A stretch of 15,593 bases of DNA. Source: JBNKEI01 sp050288705 (GTDB lineage Bacteria; Myxococcota; Myxococcia; Myxococcales; UBA5297). The translations under genes were made by a program, and so were the position numbers. Where the stretch lies: assembly GCA_050288705.1 (NCBI GenBank), contig JBNKEI010000110.1, positions 1 to 15,593 on the forward strand, given 5' to 3'. The notes under the pieces are model-generated. The model had not been told where the DNA came from, did no database searches, and saw only the letters and a program-made list of their open reading frames with translations. This document shows, one piece after another, positions 1 through 8,226 of this stretch (the first letter of the stretch is position 1; the number at the start of each line of letters is the position of its first letter).

Positions 1-2
1 GT

Positions 3-1412
3 AAGCGAGTGGTAGCTCTGTTTGCCCGGCCGATGGATAGTGTCTGGGAGTGGTTTGCCGTGCTGGCTACGGACGCCGCAGGATTATTAGAAGTTGCCAA
101 GGCTTACCTTAACGAAAATTCTTATTGTTCATTGACCCCTCAATGCCCACAAGTGCATTTATTTGAACGTGAAATTGCCGAAAATTGGGGGATGGTCCCG
201 CTGGGGCATCCTTGGCTCAAGCCGGTACGGTTTATTCCGGCAGCTTCCAATCATTCTGGCAGTGGTTCTGGGCGAACTAGTGATAGCCGGCCTTCAGTGG
301 GAATTACCGATTTCTATCACATGGAAGGAGAGGAGATTCACGAAGTGGGTGTTGGACCAGTACATGCGGGAGTAATTGAACCCGGGCATTTTCGTTTTCA
401 ATGCTCTGGCGAAATAGTCTTTCACTTGGAAATCTCTTTAGGTTACCAGCATCGGGGTTTAGAGCGCGCACTAAGTGGTGGTCCAGGTAAACGTACTTTG
501 CATTACCTAGAGACTGTCGCTGGGGATACTACTATTGGCCATGCTTTGGCTTATTGTCAGGCAGTAGAAGCATTGTCTGGCACCAGGAGCCCCGCCCGAG
601 CATTGGCTTTGCGAGGCATCGCTTTGGAATTGGAACGAATGGCTAACCACGCTGGTGATTTGGGGGCATTGTCGGGAGACGTTGGTTTTCTGCCGACTGC
701 TTCGTATTGTGGCCGGCTAAGGGGTGATCTTTTGAATCTGACCGCGCTTCTTTGTGGAAGTCGTTTTGGCCGCGGAATGGTGCGACCAGGAGGAGTGGGC
801 TTTGATGTAGATGAGCAACGTATTTCCCAGCTTATCTCGCGGCTAGACTCTACGTTTCGTGATTTGCAAGGAGCGGTCAATTTATTATGGACCACTGCCT
901 CGGTACAGGCTCGTTTCGAAGATACTGGTAAAATTTCAACCGAATTGGCCAAAGAGTTGGGGTTGGTGGGGCTAGTGGCGCGGGCTTGCGGGGTTAGACA
1001 AGATGTTCGCAAATATTATCCTGCGGGAATATACCAATTTACTCATATTCCGATTACGACCTTACAATCGGGGGATGTTTTTGCTCGCGCTTATTTGCGA
1101 TGGTTAGAAATTCAAAGATCAGTTGCTTTTGTGCGTAATCAGTTAATAGAGCTACCGAAAGATGCTATACTTGCAGAGAGCCTCCCGCCAAGACCAAATC
1201 ATTTGGTGGTTTCGTTAGTAGAAGGGTGGAGGGGAGAAATTTGTCACTTGGCTTTGACTGATAATCTAGGCAAATTCTCTACCTATAAAGTAGTAGATCC
1301 CTCATTTCATAATTGGACCGGATTGGCCATGGCCTTGCGTGACCAGCAGATTTCTGATTTTCCCTTATGTAACAAAAGCTTCAATCTTTCTTATTGCGGG
1401 CACGATTTGTAG
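3..1412 (+). CDS. Group 4 hydrogenase-related (Ehr) / complex I-like large subunit, NuoC-NuoD (HycE-type) fusion, 5'-partial
   Basis: The reading frame is open to the window edge, so the true start lies upstream; an internal GTG at 9 is only the first candidate codon. Numbering from that GTG, residues 1-75 match the end of a NuoC-like domain (EREIAENWGM...GHPWLKPVRF). Residues 110-467 are NuoD/HycE-like (VGVGPVHAGVIEPGHFRF, then ERMANHAGDLGALSGDVGF). Catalytic [NiFe] subunits carry a CGxC pair near the N-terminus and a CxxC pair near the C-terminus. Here the first is replaced by AGDTTIGH (171-178), and only Cys463 remains in the terminal YCGHDL. The protein therefore probably does not bind Ni-Fe; it should be the large subunit of an Ehr-type or other complex I-related membrane oxidoreductase with an unknown electron donor. 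Its usual partner, the small subunit, is 2.7 kb downstream at 4107, with three other genes between. Family assignment is firm; substrate is unknown. Confidence 0.88.
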   Translation, partial: KRVVALFARPMDSVWEWFAVLATDAAGLLEVAKAYLNENSYCSLTPQCPQVHLFEREIAENWGMVPLGHPWLKPVRFIPAASNHSGSGSGRTSDSRPSVGITDFYHMEGEEIHEVGVGPVHAGVIEPGHFRFQCSGEIVFHLEISLGYQHRGLERALSGGPGKRTLHYLETVAGDTTIGHALAYCQAVEALSGTRSPARALALRGIALELERMANHAGDLGALSGDVGFLPTASYCGRLRGDLLNLTALLCGSRFGRGMVRPGGVGFDVDEQRISQLISRLDSTFRDLQGAVNLLWTTASVQARFEDTGKISTELAKELGLVGLVARACGVRQDVRKYYPAGIYQFTHIPITTLQSGDVFARAYLRWLEIQRSVAFVRNQLIELPKDAILAESLPPRPNHLVVSLVEGWRGEICHLALTDNLGKFSTYKVVDPSFHNWTGLAMALRDQQISDFPLCNKSFNLSYCGHDL

Positions 1413-1519
1413 GGCAGCATTAAAACGCTATAGGATTCAAAGCCGATGCTGAATATTTACAAACAGTCTTACTCCAAACAGGCAATGGTTAATAAACTGA
1501 CATACACTAGTTTTTGTCT

Positions 1520-2335
1520 ATGGTAAAATACGGAAGACGTTGTCTAGTTAGCATTATTGTATTAACTATTCTTGCCTGCCAATCAGCGCCAGTAAAAAGA
1601 GTCGAAACCGTGGCTGCCGATGTATTGCTGCCCCCTGCTCAGGAAGAGCAACTCGGCAAACAGCTTGCTCAAGAAATTGAGCAGCAGGTGCCGATATTGG
1701 AATCTCCGTTTGTGACCACTTACGTTAGCGCAGTGGGTAGTCGAGTAGTGGCTGCCAGCCCAAATTCTGACATCTTTCCGATTAGTTTCAAAATTATCAA
1801 TGACGAAAGAACCGTAAACGCTTTTGCCATCCCTGGGGGCGATATCTATGTTTACACCGGCCTGCTAAAAAGCGCCGCAGACGAAGCCGAGCTGGCGGGG
1901 GTTTTAGCTCACGAAGTTGCCCACGTTACTTCTCGTCATATTGCCAAACGCATGGTAAATGCTTTCGGATTGCAAACCTTAGCTCGTTTAGCGCTGGGAA
2001 ACGACCCCACTTTACTCGAACAAATTGCAGCATCTATTACTATTGAGGGGGCTCTATTAAAGAATAGCCGCGAAGACGAATCTGAGGCTGACGCTAAGGG
2101 CGTGGTGGCAGCATCCCGGGCAGGTTACGACCCCCGGGGATTTATCCAGTTTTTTAAAAAACTGCAAGAAGCAGGAGAGCGGCCCGGATTATCGTTTCTT
2201 TCTAGCCATCCCCCGCCAGAAGATCGGATTGAAGCTATTGAAGAAATTATAAACGAAGAAAATCTTACTGGAGACCAACGAAAGCAGAGAGCATTCCAAG
2301 CCATGCAAAAACAGCTTCCTTCTAGTAATCAATGA
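1520..2335 (+). CDS. M48 family metalloprotease, lipoprotein
   Basis: A predicted zinc metallopeptidase of the BepA/LoiP-like M48 group, which act in periplasmic or outer-membrane protein quality control. The N-terminus has a short basic stretch, a hydrophobic core and a lipobox, ILAC, with Cys20 as the lipidation site. The zinc-binding motif HEVAH (residues 131-135) is intact, and EDESEADAKG downstream supplies the third ligand region (the ExxxD-type motif of M48). About 271 residues is short for BepA because there is no C-terminal TPR domain; the protein ends soon after the protease domain in a Gln-rich tail. I prefer ATG 1520; a TTG six bases upstream is also possible, and no strong Shine-Dalgarno sequence decides it. 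It lies 107 bp after the oxidoreductase large-subunit gene in the same direction, so it may be co-transcribed, though nothing links it functionally. Confidence 0.9.
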   Translation: MVKYGRRCLVSIIVLTILACQSAPVKRVETVAADVLLPPAQEEQLGKQLAQEIEQQVPILESPFVTTYVSAVGSRVVAASPNSDIFPISFKIINDERTVNAFAIPGGDIYVYTGLLKSAADEAELAGVLAHEVAHVTSRHIAKRMVNAFGLQTLARLALGNDPTLLEQIAASITIEGALLKNSREDESEADAKGVVAASRAGYDPRGFIQFFKKLQEAGERPGLSFLSSHPPPEDRIEAIEEIINEENLTGDQRKQRAFQAMQKQLPSSNQ

Positions 2336-2390
2336 TATCCTATCGAAAAGAAGCGTATTAGCGCTCGGGACGCCTTATTGGTTGTCAATA

Positions 2391-3149
2391 ATGGAAGAAC
2401 ATCTCACCAGGCGAGCACTGTTTCGCTTCTATGCGGAACTAAATGATTTTCTTCCTCCCGCAAGACGGGGTACTGCTTTCGTGCATGAATTTAGAGATGA
2501 CCAATCAGTAAAAGATATCGTGGAATCCTTGGGCGTACCTCATGCGGAGATAGACCTCATTCTAGTGAATGGTGACTCGGTTGATTTTACGTTTATGGTT
2601 CCCCATGGGGCCAGAGTGGCTGTTTACCCAGTTTTCGAAGCAATCGATATAAAACCTCTAACCCATCTGCGGTCTACTCCGTTGCGGGAAACTCGCTTTA
2701 TTTTAGATGTGCACTTGGGAAAGCTTGCTCGGTATCTGAGAATGGTTGGTTTGGATGCCATTTGGAGAAATGATTACCACGATGAGGAATTGGCGCGTAT
2801 CGCTACTAATGAGCACCGTATTGTTTTAACCCGGGATCGTGGTCTGCTTAAACGGCGCTCAATAACTCACGGATATTGGGTTCGCGAAATCTACCCCCAG
2901 CGGCAACTTGCGGAAATCGTGCAACGGTTTGAGCTGCAATATTCACTAAAACCGTTTGTGCGTTGTATGTGTTGTAACCAGCTTCTGGCGCCAATTGCAA
3001 AAGAAATAATTGCTGATCAATTACCTGTTCGAGTGAGAGAACAACAGATTGAATTCTCCATTTGTCATTCCTGCGGTCGCATTTATTGGAAAGGTTCTCA
3101 CTACACCAAAATGCAGCAAATTATTAAATCTAACTTGGAAACGTTTTGA
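2391..3149 (+). CDS. Ubiquitin-like plus Mut7-C RNase domain protein
   Basis: A two-domain protein of about 252 residues. Roughly the first 85 residues resemble the beta-grasp ubiquitin-like domain found in front of Mut7-C (YAELNDFLPPARRG ... VNGDSVDFTFMVPHGARVAVYPVFEA). The rest is Mut7-C, a PIN-like nuclease fold: FILDVHLGKLARYLRMVGLD, ATNEHRIVLTRDRGLL, and a C-terminal zinc knuckle formed by CMCC and CHSC. The conserved Asp of ILDVHLGKLARYL and the TRDRGLL motif are the expected acidic active-site positions. The family is predicted to be an RNase by fold; its substrate is not established. The start is ATG 2391; a TTG nine bases upstream is an alternative. It sits 55 bp behind the M48 gene, consistent with one transcript. 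Family call firm, biochemical role inferred. Confidence 0.88.
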   Translation: MEEHLTRRALFRFYAELNDFLPPARRGTAFVHEFRDDQSVKDIVESLGVPHAEIDLILVNGDSVDFTFMVPHGARVAVYPVFEAIDIKPLTHLRSTPLRETRFILDVHLGKLARYLRMVGLDAIWRNDYHDEELARIATNEHRIVLTRDRGLLKRRSITHGYWVREIYPQRQLAEIVQRFELQYSLKPFVRCMCCNQLLAPIAKEIIADQLPVRVREQQIEFSICHSCGRIYWKGSHYTKMQQIIKSNLETF

Positions 3150-3246
3150 GTCTACGATTATGGTTAGCGCCATGATATTTTAGGCAGGCGAAAGCGGCAG
3201 GACTGAGGCATAAGTATAACCAATGGAATGGCGAGGTTCTTTGACT

Positions 3247-4113
3247 ATGCATGAAGCAACCATTGACATCGTTGTGGACAACCAAGCTTCTAGTTCTTAC
3301 GGCTTGTGCGGTGAGCACGGCTTAGCCGTATGGATATCGGTTGCTGGTCGACGAATACTGTTTGACAGCGGCCAAAAAGCAGCATTGTTCCCCAATGCCG
3401 AAAAATTGGGCATTGACTTAACCACGGCAGACCTCTTGGTGCTTAGCCACGGACATTACGATCACGCTGGTGGGGTGGCAGAGGTGATTGAAAATGCTCC
3501 TAGTCTTCAGGTTTATCTCCATCCTGCTGCCTTAGATAAGCGGTTTTCTTATCGAGAGGGAAACGCCAAGTATATTGGTATGCCGGAGGCAGCCCGAGCT
3601 GCGCTCGGAGGTATTCCGCAAGGAAATGTGCATTGGGTTACTAGTTCGATGACCATTGCTGACGGGGTAGGGCTCAGTGGGCCAATACCACGATTGACCG
3701 AGTATGAGGACACTGGCGGTCCGTTTTATTTGGATGCTGAGGCGAAGATTAGCGACCCAATTTCCGATGACCTTGCGTTATGGTTCCATAGCGATCGCGG
3801 ACTAGTGGTGGTGGTGGGGTGTAGTCACGCCGGTTTGATTAATACCTTGCTTCAAGTGCAGCAGGCGAGTGGAGAAACCAAACTGCATGCAGTGATCGGT
3901 GGCTTTCACCTCAATATGGCTAGCGAATTGCGTCTGCAACACACCGTGAATGCGCTAAAAAAATTTGCTCCGGATATAATTGTTCCCGGTCATTGTACTG
4001 GGGATTTGGCTATAAAGACGCTTATAAAAGAGTTTGGAGAAAAAGTTAAACCGGGTTTTGCAGGAGCAAATTTTACTTTCAATACTGTCTTTTGTGGACA
4101 CGATATATGTTAA
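3247..4113 (+). CDS. MBL-fold metallohydrolase, dihydropterin-phosphate synthase-like (COG1237 type)
   Basis: A metallo-beta-lactamase-fold protein of 288 residues. The metal-binding motif is HGHYDH (H68, H70, D72, H73), followed by the other expected ligand regions CSHAG, GGFHL and the HCTG near the C-terminus. CSHAG...GGFHL...PGHCTG is typical of the family annotated as 7,8-dihydropterin-6-methyl-4-(beta-D-ribofuranosyl)aminobenzene-5'-phosphate synthase; most bacterial members have no proven substrate. I chose ATG 3247 because a GAGG lies at 3233-3236 and because family members begin with a short strand ending in VDN; ATG 3223 is possible. The family normally ends at about the FTF motif (the position usually occupied by VGTxFxF), but this protein continues with about ten residues ending CGHDIC, which resemble the oxidoreductase large-subunit C-terminus. 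Its stop overlaps the small-subunit start by 7 bp, so the two are translationally coupled. Confidence 0.88.
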   Translation: MHEATIDIVVDNQASSSYGLCGEHGLAVWISVAGRRILFDSGQKAALFPNAEKLGIDLTTADLLVLSHGHYDHAGGVAEVIENAPSLQVYLHPAALDKRFSYREGNAKYIGMPEAARAALGGIPQGNVHWVTSSMTIADGVGLSGPIPRLTEYEDTGGPFYLDAEAKISDPISDDLALWFHSDRGLVVVVGCSHAGLINTLLQVQQASGETKLHAVIGGFHLNMASELRLQHTVNALKKFAPDIIVPGHCTGDLAIKTLIKEFGEKVKPGFAGANFTFNTVFCGHDIC

Positions 4114-4868
4114 AAATTCTTCGAGAACGTTACCGCCAGGGCCACCGGACAGCTTCATATCCTAAACACCCCCCTATATTGCCAGACCGTTTGCGCGGAA
4201 TGCCAACATTAGAAACTAATAAATGTCTGCCAGAATGCTGCATTTGCGCACAGTGTTGCCCGACTGAGGCCCTATTTTTCAGCGAAAAGCAGGGCTTGCA
4301 AATTGACTTGGGGAAATGTCTTTTCTGTACCAATTGCGAAGAAAGCTGCCCAAAGAAGGCAATTCATTTTACAAATGAATATCGTCTTTCTGCGAGTAGG
4401 CGTTCTAGTTTAGTGGTTAAAGAAGAAAAGTTTTTGCAGACCACTGTATTGGAGGAAAAATTACAAAAGCTTTTTGGGCGTTCGTTGCAACTGCGTCAAG
4501 TGAGTGCTGGAGGGTGCAATGCTTGTGAGGCAGATATTAATGTTCTAAATACCTTGACTTTTGATTGGGGGCGTTTTGGCATTCAAATAGTGGCCTCGCC
4601 CAGACATGCCGATGGCTTAATTATTACTGGTCCAGTCACAAAAAATATGCAATCGGCGTTAGTAAAAACCTACCAAGCTATTCCTTCTCCAAAAATTGTA
4701 ATCGCAGTGGGTGCTTGTGCAATATCGGGAGGACTATTTTATGATCATCCCGAGACTCACCAAGGGGTAGAGGAGATTATTCCAGTAGATTTGTTCATTC
4801 CTGGCTGTCCTCCTCATCCTTATACTATCTTAGACGGGTTGCTTCGTTTGCTGGGTACATTGAAATGA
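4107..4868 (+). CDS. Ferredoxin-NuoB/HycG fusion, small subunit of group 4 hydrogenase-related complex
   Basis: A 253-residue electron-transfer subunit. Residues 1-20 (MLKILRERYRQGHRTASYPK) are the usual start of this fused family and support ATG 4107 rather than the TTG at 4092. A dicluster ferredoxin domain follows: C40-x3-C44-x2-C47-x3-C51P and C71-x2-C74-x2-C77-x3-C81P, for two [4Fe-4S] clusters. Residues 130-253 are NuoB/HycG-like with all four cysteines of the proximal cluster (GGCNACE: C137, C140; GAC204; PGC234PP). It combines the jobs of HycF/NuoI and HycG/NuoB and should dock to the large subunit encoded at the left edge. Cluster ligands are complete, so this half of the complex looks functional. 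It overlaps the upstream MBL gene by 7 bp and converges on the histidine kinase gene with a 15-bp gap and no obvious hairpin between them. Confidence 0.9.
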   Translation: MLKILRERYRQGHRTASYPKHPPILPDRLRGMPTLETNKCLPECCICAQCCPTEALFFSEKQGLQIDLGKCLFCTNCEESCPKKAIHFTNEYRLSASRRSSLVVKEEKFLQTTVLEEKLQKLFGRSLQLRQVSAGGCNACEADINVLNTLTFDWGRFGIQIVASPRHADGLIITGPVTKNMQSALVKTYQAIPSPKIVIAVGACAISGGLFYDHPETHQGVEEIIPVDLFIPGCPPHPYTILDGLLRLLGTLK

Positions 4869-4883
4869 GCGTAGCTATTTTGG

Positions 4884-6947
4884 TTACTCGCAAATTGGAA
4901 TGCTAATAATAAAAGTTGTGCCTATTCCTGGCGTAGTCTTAAAATCGATTATGCCTCGATGTTTACTAACAATTGCTTGCGAAAGGGATAATCCCTGACC
5001 TGATCCTCGACCTACTTCTTTAGTAGTAAAAAAAGGTTCAAAAATCTTGTCGTGAACCTCTAAAGGAATTCCCGTACCTGTATCGGAGATAGATACTACA
5101 ACGTAATCACCGTCTCTACGTGTTTGAATATGAATCTTGCCTCGCTGGTCAGTTCCCTTGACCACATCACCAATAGCATGCGCGGCGTTAACCAAAATAT
5201 TGAGAAATACTTGGTTAATTTCTCCAGCATGACACACTACCGGTGGAATTTCACCCAAATCAACTTCAACATCTGCTACATATTTATATTCGTTGCGCGC
5301 AATCTCTACGGTGGCTTCTAAAGATCTGTTGAGATTGGTGGCAGTCATTTCTTGCAGATCGGGATGGGCAAACTCTTTCATTGCGCGCACGATAGTTGCA
5401 ACTCGTTCTACCCCGTACAAAGAATGCTCCACTGCCAGAGGGATCTGCTCCATAATGAAATCTATTTCGAGTTCGTTTTTCATTAGATCAACTGCTTCTT
5501 TCTGTTCTTGAATAAGAATCTCTTGGTGCTTAAGAATAAATTGCTGGATGGCAGGCAAAATCTCCCCCAAAAAATGAATATTGTCGCTAATATATTGAAT
5601 TGGAGTATTGATTTCGTGCGCAATGCCAGCCGCTAGGCGACCGACAGATTCTAGCTTTTGGGATTGATGGAGCTCTGCCTCCAAACGTTGAACTTCCTTA
5701 AGTTTAATATAAGCCGCCTCAATTTCTTGCTTATTTTTTGCTAATTCCTCTTCCGCCCGAGCGCGCACATTAATTTCATTTTGTAATTCATTGTTAAGTG
5801 TGGAAAGTTCTATTGTCCGTTCTTCTACTTTTAGCTCTAAATCCTCATTAATTTTTCTAAGCTCTTCATTGCGTTCGCATAGGCTACGACTCATTATATC
5901 GAAGTTTTGCGACAAACTATCCAGCTCGTAAAAAGTAGGAGAAGTCTTGGACGATGTGTCCATTTGATTAAATAAACTTATCTGGTCTGTCCTATCAAAA
6001 TGACCAGAAGCAAGTTTAGTGGTCTGTCTACTTAAAGCGTTGAGAGGCATTACTACTCGTTGACGTAATTGGTTACGCAATACCCACCACAGAGTTGCCC
6101 AGATAATAATCGACAATGGAACAACTTGCGGTAATACTGCTATATACGAGCGAGCAAATGTGGACAAAGGTTCCTGAGCAATAACTAACCATGAATTTTT
6201 TTCGATTTTGGTTGCGCTGCCTATTACTCGAATTCCATCATGATTGTATAATCTAATCGTATCGTAACGATGACTGCTAAATATTCCTAAATTGCTTATA
6301 TTAAATTGTTGCCTAACCAGCTCTTGGTGTGGATGAGCTAGCAATGTACCATTTTGATCTGCAATAAAGACAAAATCTTTTCCAGACTTTTTAAGAATAC
6401 TTAGTACCTTTTTTTGAAACAGTCCCAAATTAAGCTCGCCTACCATTTGCCCCCCCTGTTTGAGACTGCGAATTAGCAGCACGGTCGGCTCGCCCGTTCG
6501 AATCGAAATATAGGGCCGAGCAGATTCAACAGGGTTGTTGCGATTGCGAATAGCAGGCAAACTAGAAAGGTCAATGCCCGCATATCTATCATCGTCCGGC
6601 ATTAACAGCATTACTCGTTCTTGTGCGTCAAGAAAATATATTGTTTCAAAATAGCCATAGGTTTTCCAGGTGCTTTTGATGAATACCTTAGCTTTTTCCA
6701 AATCAAGATCCTCAACTGCTAACGCCAAGGCGTCTAAAATGTGTTCGCCTTGCTCAATATGGTGAACTACTTCTTGCGCCAGTGTATCGGTAATTTGGTT
6801 CTGATGACTCTTTAGGTGGCTAATTCCTATGTGAGCGACAATAGCCAATGTTATAAAGCCGACGCCCAACAACGGCAGGTACAGTCTAATAAATATGAGT
6901 CTAACCAATACTTGATCGATGGAAGGAAGTCGAGAGCTGGCTCGCAT
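4884..6947 (-). CDS. Cache-HAMP sensor histidine kinase
   Basis: A 687-residue membrane sensor kinase. The order is: transmembrane helix 1 (about 23-42), a periplasmic double-Cache-like domain (about 44-265, including VFIADQNGTLLAHP and WLVIAQEPL), transmembrane helix 2 (about 268-290), HAMP (about 291-345), a long coiled coil (about 355-435), the phospho-acceptor box GRLAAGIAHEINTPIQYISD with His444, and an ATPase domain. The ATPase domain has the N box (NQVFLNILVNAAHAI), G1 (DTGTGIP), F (FEPFFTTK) and G2 (GRGSGQGLSL) motifs, so catalysis should be intact. No receiver domain is fused, and no response regulator is in the window, so its target is unknown. The start codon is 6 bp after the stop of the solute-binding protein gene, so the two form one operon and probably one sensory unit. 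Confidence 0.93.
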   Translation of the reverse strand: MRASSRLPSIDQVLVRLIFIRLYLPLLGVGFITLAIVAHIGISHLKSHQNQITDTLAQEVVHHIEQGEHILDALALAVEDLDLEKAKVFIKSTWKTYGYFETIYFLDAQERVMLLMPDDDRYAGIDLSSLPAIRNRNNPVESARPYISIRTGEPTVLLIRSLKQGGQMVGELNLGLFQKKVLSILKKSGKDFVFIADQNGTLLAHPHQELVRQQFNISNLGIFSSHRYDTIRLYNHDGIRVIGSATKIEKNSWLVIAQEPLSTFARSYIAVLPQVVPLSIIIWATLWWVLRNQLRQRVVMPLNALSRQTTKLASGHFDRTDQISLFNQMDTSSKTSPTFYELDSLSQNFDIMSRSLCERNEELRKINEDLELKVEERTIELSTLNNELQNEINVRARAEEELAKNKQEIEAAYIKLKEVQRLEAELHQSQKLESVGRLAAGIAHEINTPIQYISDNIHFLGEILPAIQQFILKHQEILIQEQKEAVDLMKNELEIDFIMEQIPLAVEHSLYGVERVATIVRAMKEFAHPDLQEMTATNLNRSLEATVEIARNEYKYVADVEVDLGEIPPVVCHAGEINQVFLNILVNAAHAIGDVVKGTDQRGKIHIQTRRDGDYVVVSISDTGTGIPLEVHDKIFEPFFTTKEVGRGSGQGLSLSQAIVSKHRGIIDFKTTPGIGTTFIISIPICE

Positions 6948-6953
6948 AGATTG

Positions 6954-8132
6954 TTATTGATTGATGGTGTCAGAAACGTTCAATTTACCAATTGAAATCA
7001 ATTTGCCATTTTTGATTTCGCTAAGATAGCATGGACGGTTTACATCGCCAAAGGCATCGATCGAAAAATTGTCTATTAGTCCAGGAAAGTTTTTCGTTTT
7101 AAGCAGTTCTCTTTTTAAACCTTCTGCTTTTCCGTTTGTACGTCGCAAAGCATCAATCAGCACCAAGGCTGCTTCATAGCCATATACAGATCCAAATGTA
7201 GGCAAAATCCCATAACGTTCTTTATAACGTTTCCGGAAATCAAGAAATCTTGGCGCCTGACTGGTGGATGCATATGATTGATCGATTTTTAGACCTTCAA
7301 TTGCTTTACCTCCATTGTTGAGTAAGCTGGCGGTTTGGGCCCATCCCGATGCAAAAAGCGGTACGTCCCATCCAAGTAATCTAGCTCGCTGGGCAATCAT
7401 GGCAGTATCGACATCCGAAGTAACAATTAGTAGTCCTTCCGCATTGCTTGTGCGAAGGCTATTAAGCAAGGGCGCGAAATCCGGTTGTGTTTTCGAAGAA
7501 AAAGTAATTTCGGCTGCCAGCGTTCCTTTAATTGCCAAAAATTTGTCTCGGAAAGTATTGGAGTAGGTTCTTGTGTATCCTTCATTGTCCGAATCAAGAA
7601 TGATTGCAACTCGAGAAATTTTTTCCTTGTGGAAGATATACTCTGCCAGAGCCTCGGCGCCACCGGTGAAACACGGCATAACACGAAAAAACCAGTCGTC
7701 CTTACCGCTTAATACTGGGCTGGAAACAGTGGGACTAAGCATTACAACCTTTGCTGGTTCGGTTACTTCCAGGCCAGCCAATGACTGAGTGGTAGTCGGA
7801 TGGCCAATGATTGCAACTACTCCAGATGCGATAAGCTCCCGGTCGACTTCTTTGGCTTTATCTGGCATTCCCATATCATCGCGAATAAGCAAGGAAATCT
7901 CGCGTCCATGAATTCCACCAGCGGCATTATGTATTTCTATAGCCAGTTGAACACCGTTGCGCTCCTGAATGCCGAGCTCCATTTGTATGCCGCTAAGCTG
8001 TCCCGCAAAGCCTATGAGCACAGGAGTTTTAGGTGATAGTATGTATATAAAACTGGTTATTGCTACGATGCCAGCAAAAAAAAATATAATTGTCATTATG
8101 GTGCGGTGCTTTAACCACTTTGTGTGCGGCAT
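6954..8132 (-). CDS. Periplasmic solute-binding protein, branched-chain amino acid type (Peripla_BP_6)
   Basis: A 392-residue type I periplasmic binding protein of the LivJ-like group: VLIGFAGQLSG opens the mature domain, with GVQLAIEIHNAAGGIHGREISLL, GHPTTTQSLAG, LDSDNEGYTRTYSNTF and YGYEAALVLIDAL as recognisable family blocks. The N-terminus has a hydrophobic segment at about residues 12-33 without a lipobox or obvious AxA cleavage site, so it may stay anchored in the inner membrane. A good ribosome binding site precedes ATG 8132. There is no permease or ATPase gene nearby; the only partner is the Cache histidine kinase immediately downstream. I infer a sensing role, as in other binding-protein/kinase pairs such as TorT-TorS or LuxP-LuxQ, rather than transport. 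The ligand cannot be read from sequence. Confidence 0.9.
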   Translation of the reverse strand: MPHTKWLKHRTIMTIIFFFAGIVAITSFIYILSPKTPVLIGFAGQLSGIQMELGIQERNGVQLAIEIHNAAGGIHGREISLLIRDDMGMPDKAKEVDRELIASGVVAIIGHPTTTQSLAGLEVTEPAKVVMLSPTVSSPVLSGKDDWFFRVMPCFTGGAEALAEYIFHKEKISRVAIILDSDNEGYTRTYSNTFRDKFLAIKGTLAAEITFSSKTQPDFAPLLNSLRTSNAEGLLIVTSDVDTAMIAQRARLLGWDVPLFASGWAQTASLLNNGGKAIEGLKIDQSYASTSQAPRFLDFRKRYKERYGILPTFGSVYGYEAALVLIDALRRTNGKAEGLKRELLKTKNFPGLIDNFSIDAFGDVNRPCYLSEIKNGKLISIGKLNVSDTINQ

Positions 8133-8135
8133 TAT

Positions 8136-8141
8136 CTCCTC
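8136..8141 (-). promoter_or_regulatory. Ribosome binding site of the solute-binding protein gene
   Basis: On the - strand GAGGAG is followed by ATA and then ATG at 8132. It is a strong purine-rich site and supports this start for the binding protein/kinase operon. Confidence 0.7.
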
Positions 8142-8226
8142 GTCTTTACTTGTATTCGCATATCTTTTAAAGTCTCTATACGGTTCGATTATTTTGTAAC
8201 TATTCAGATGACATGCGAACAGAGAA

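Noticed and set aside
557..1012. 151-codon open frame on the - strand
   Set aside because: It lies entirely within the oxidoreductase large-subunit gene, is Arg/Ser/Pro-rich and has no recognisable motif: an antisense shadow.
3..4868. Interpretation as an H2-evolving or H2-oxidising [NiFe] hydrogenase
   Set aside because: The large subunit lacks both cysteine pairs needed to hold the Ni-Fe centre.
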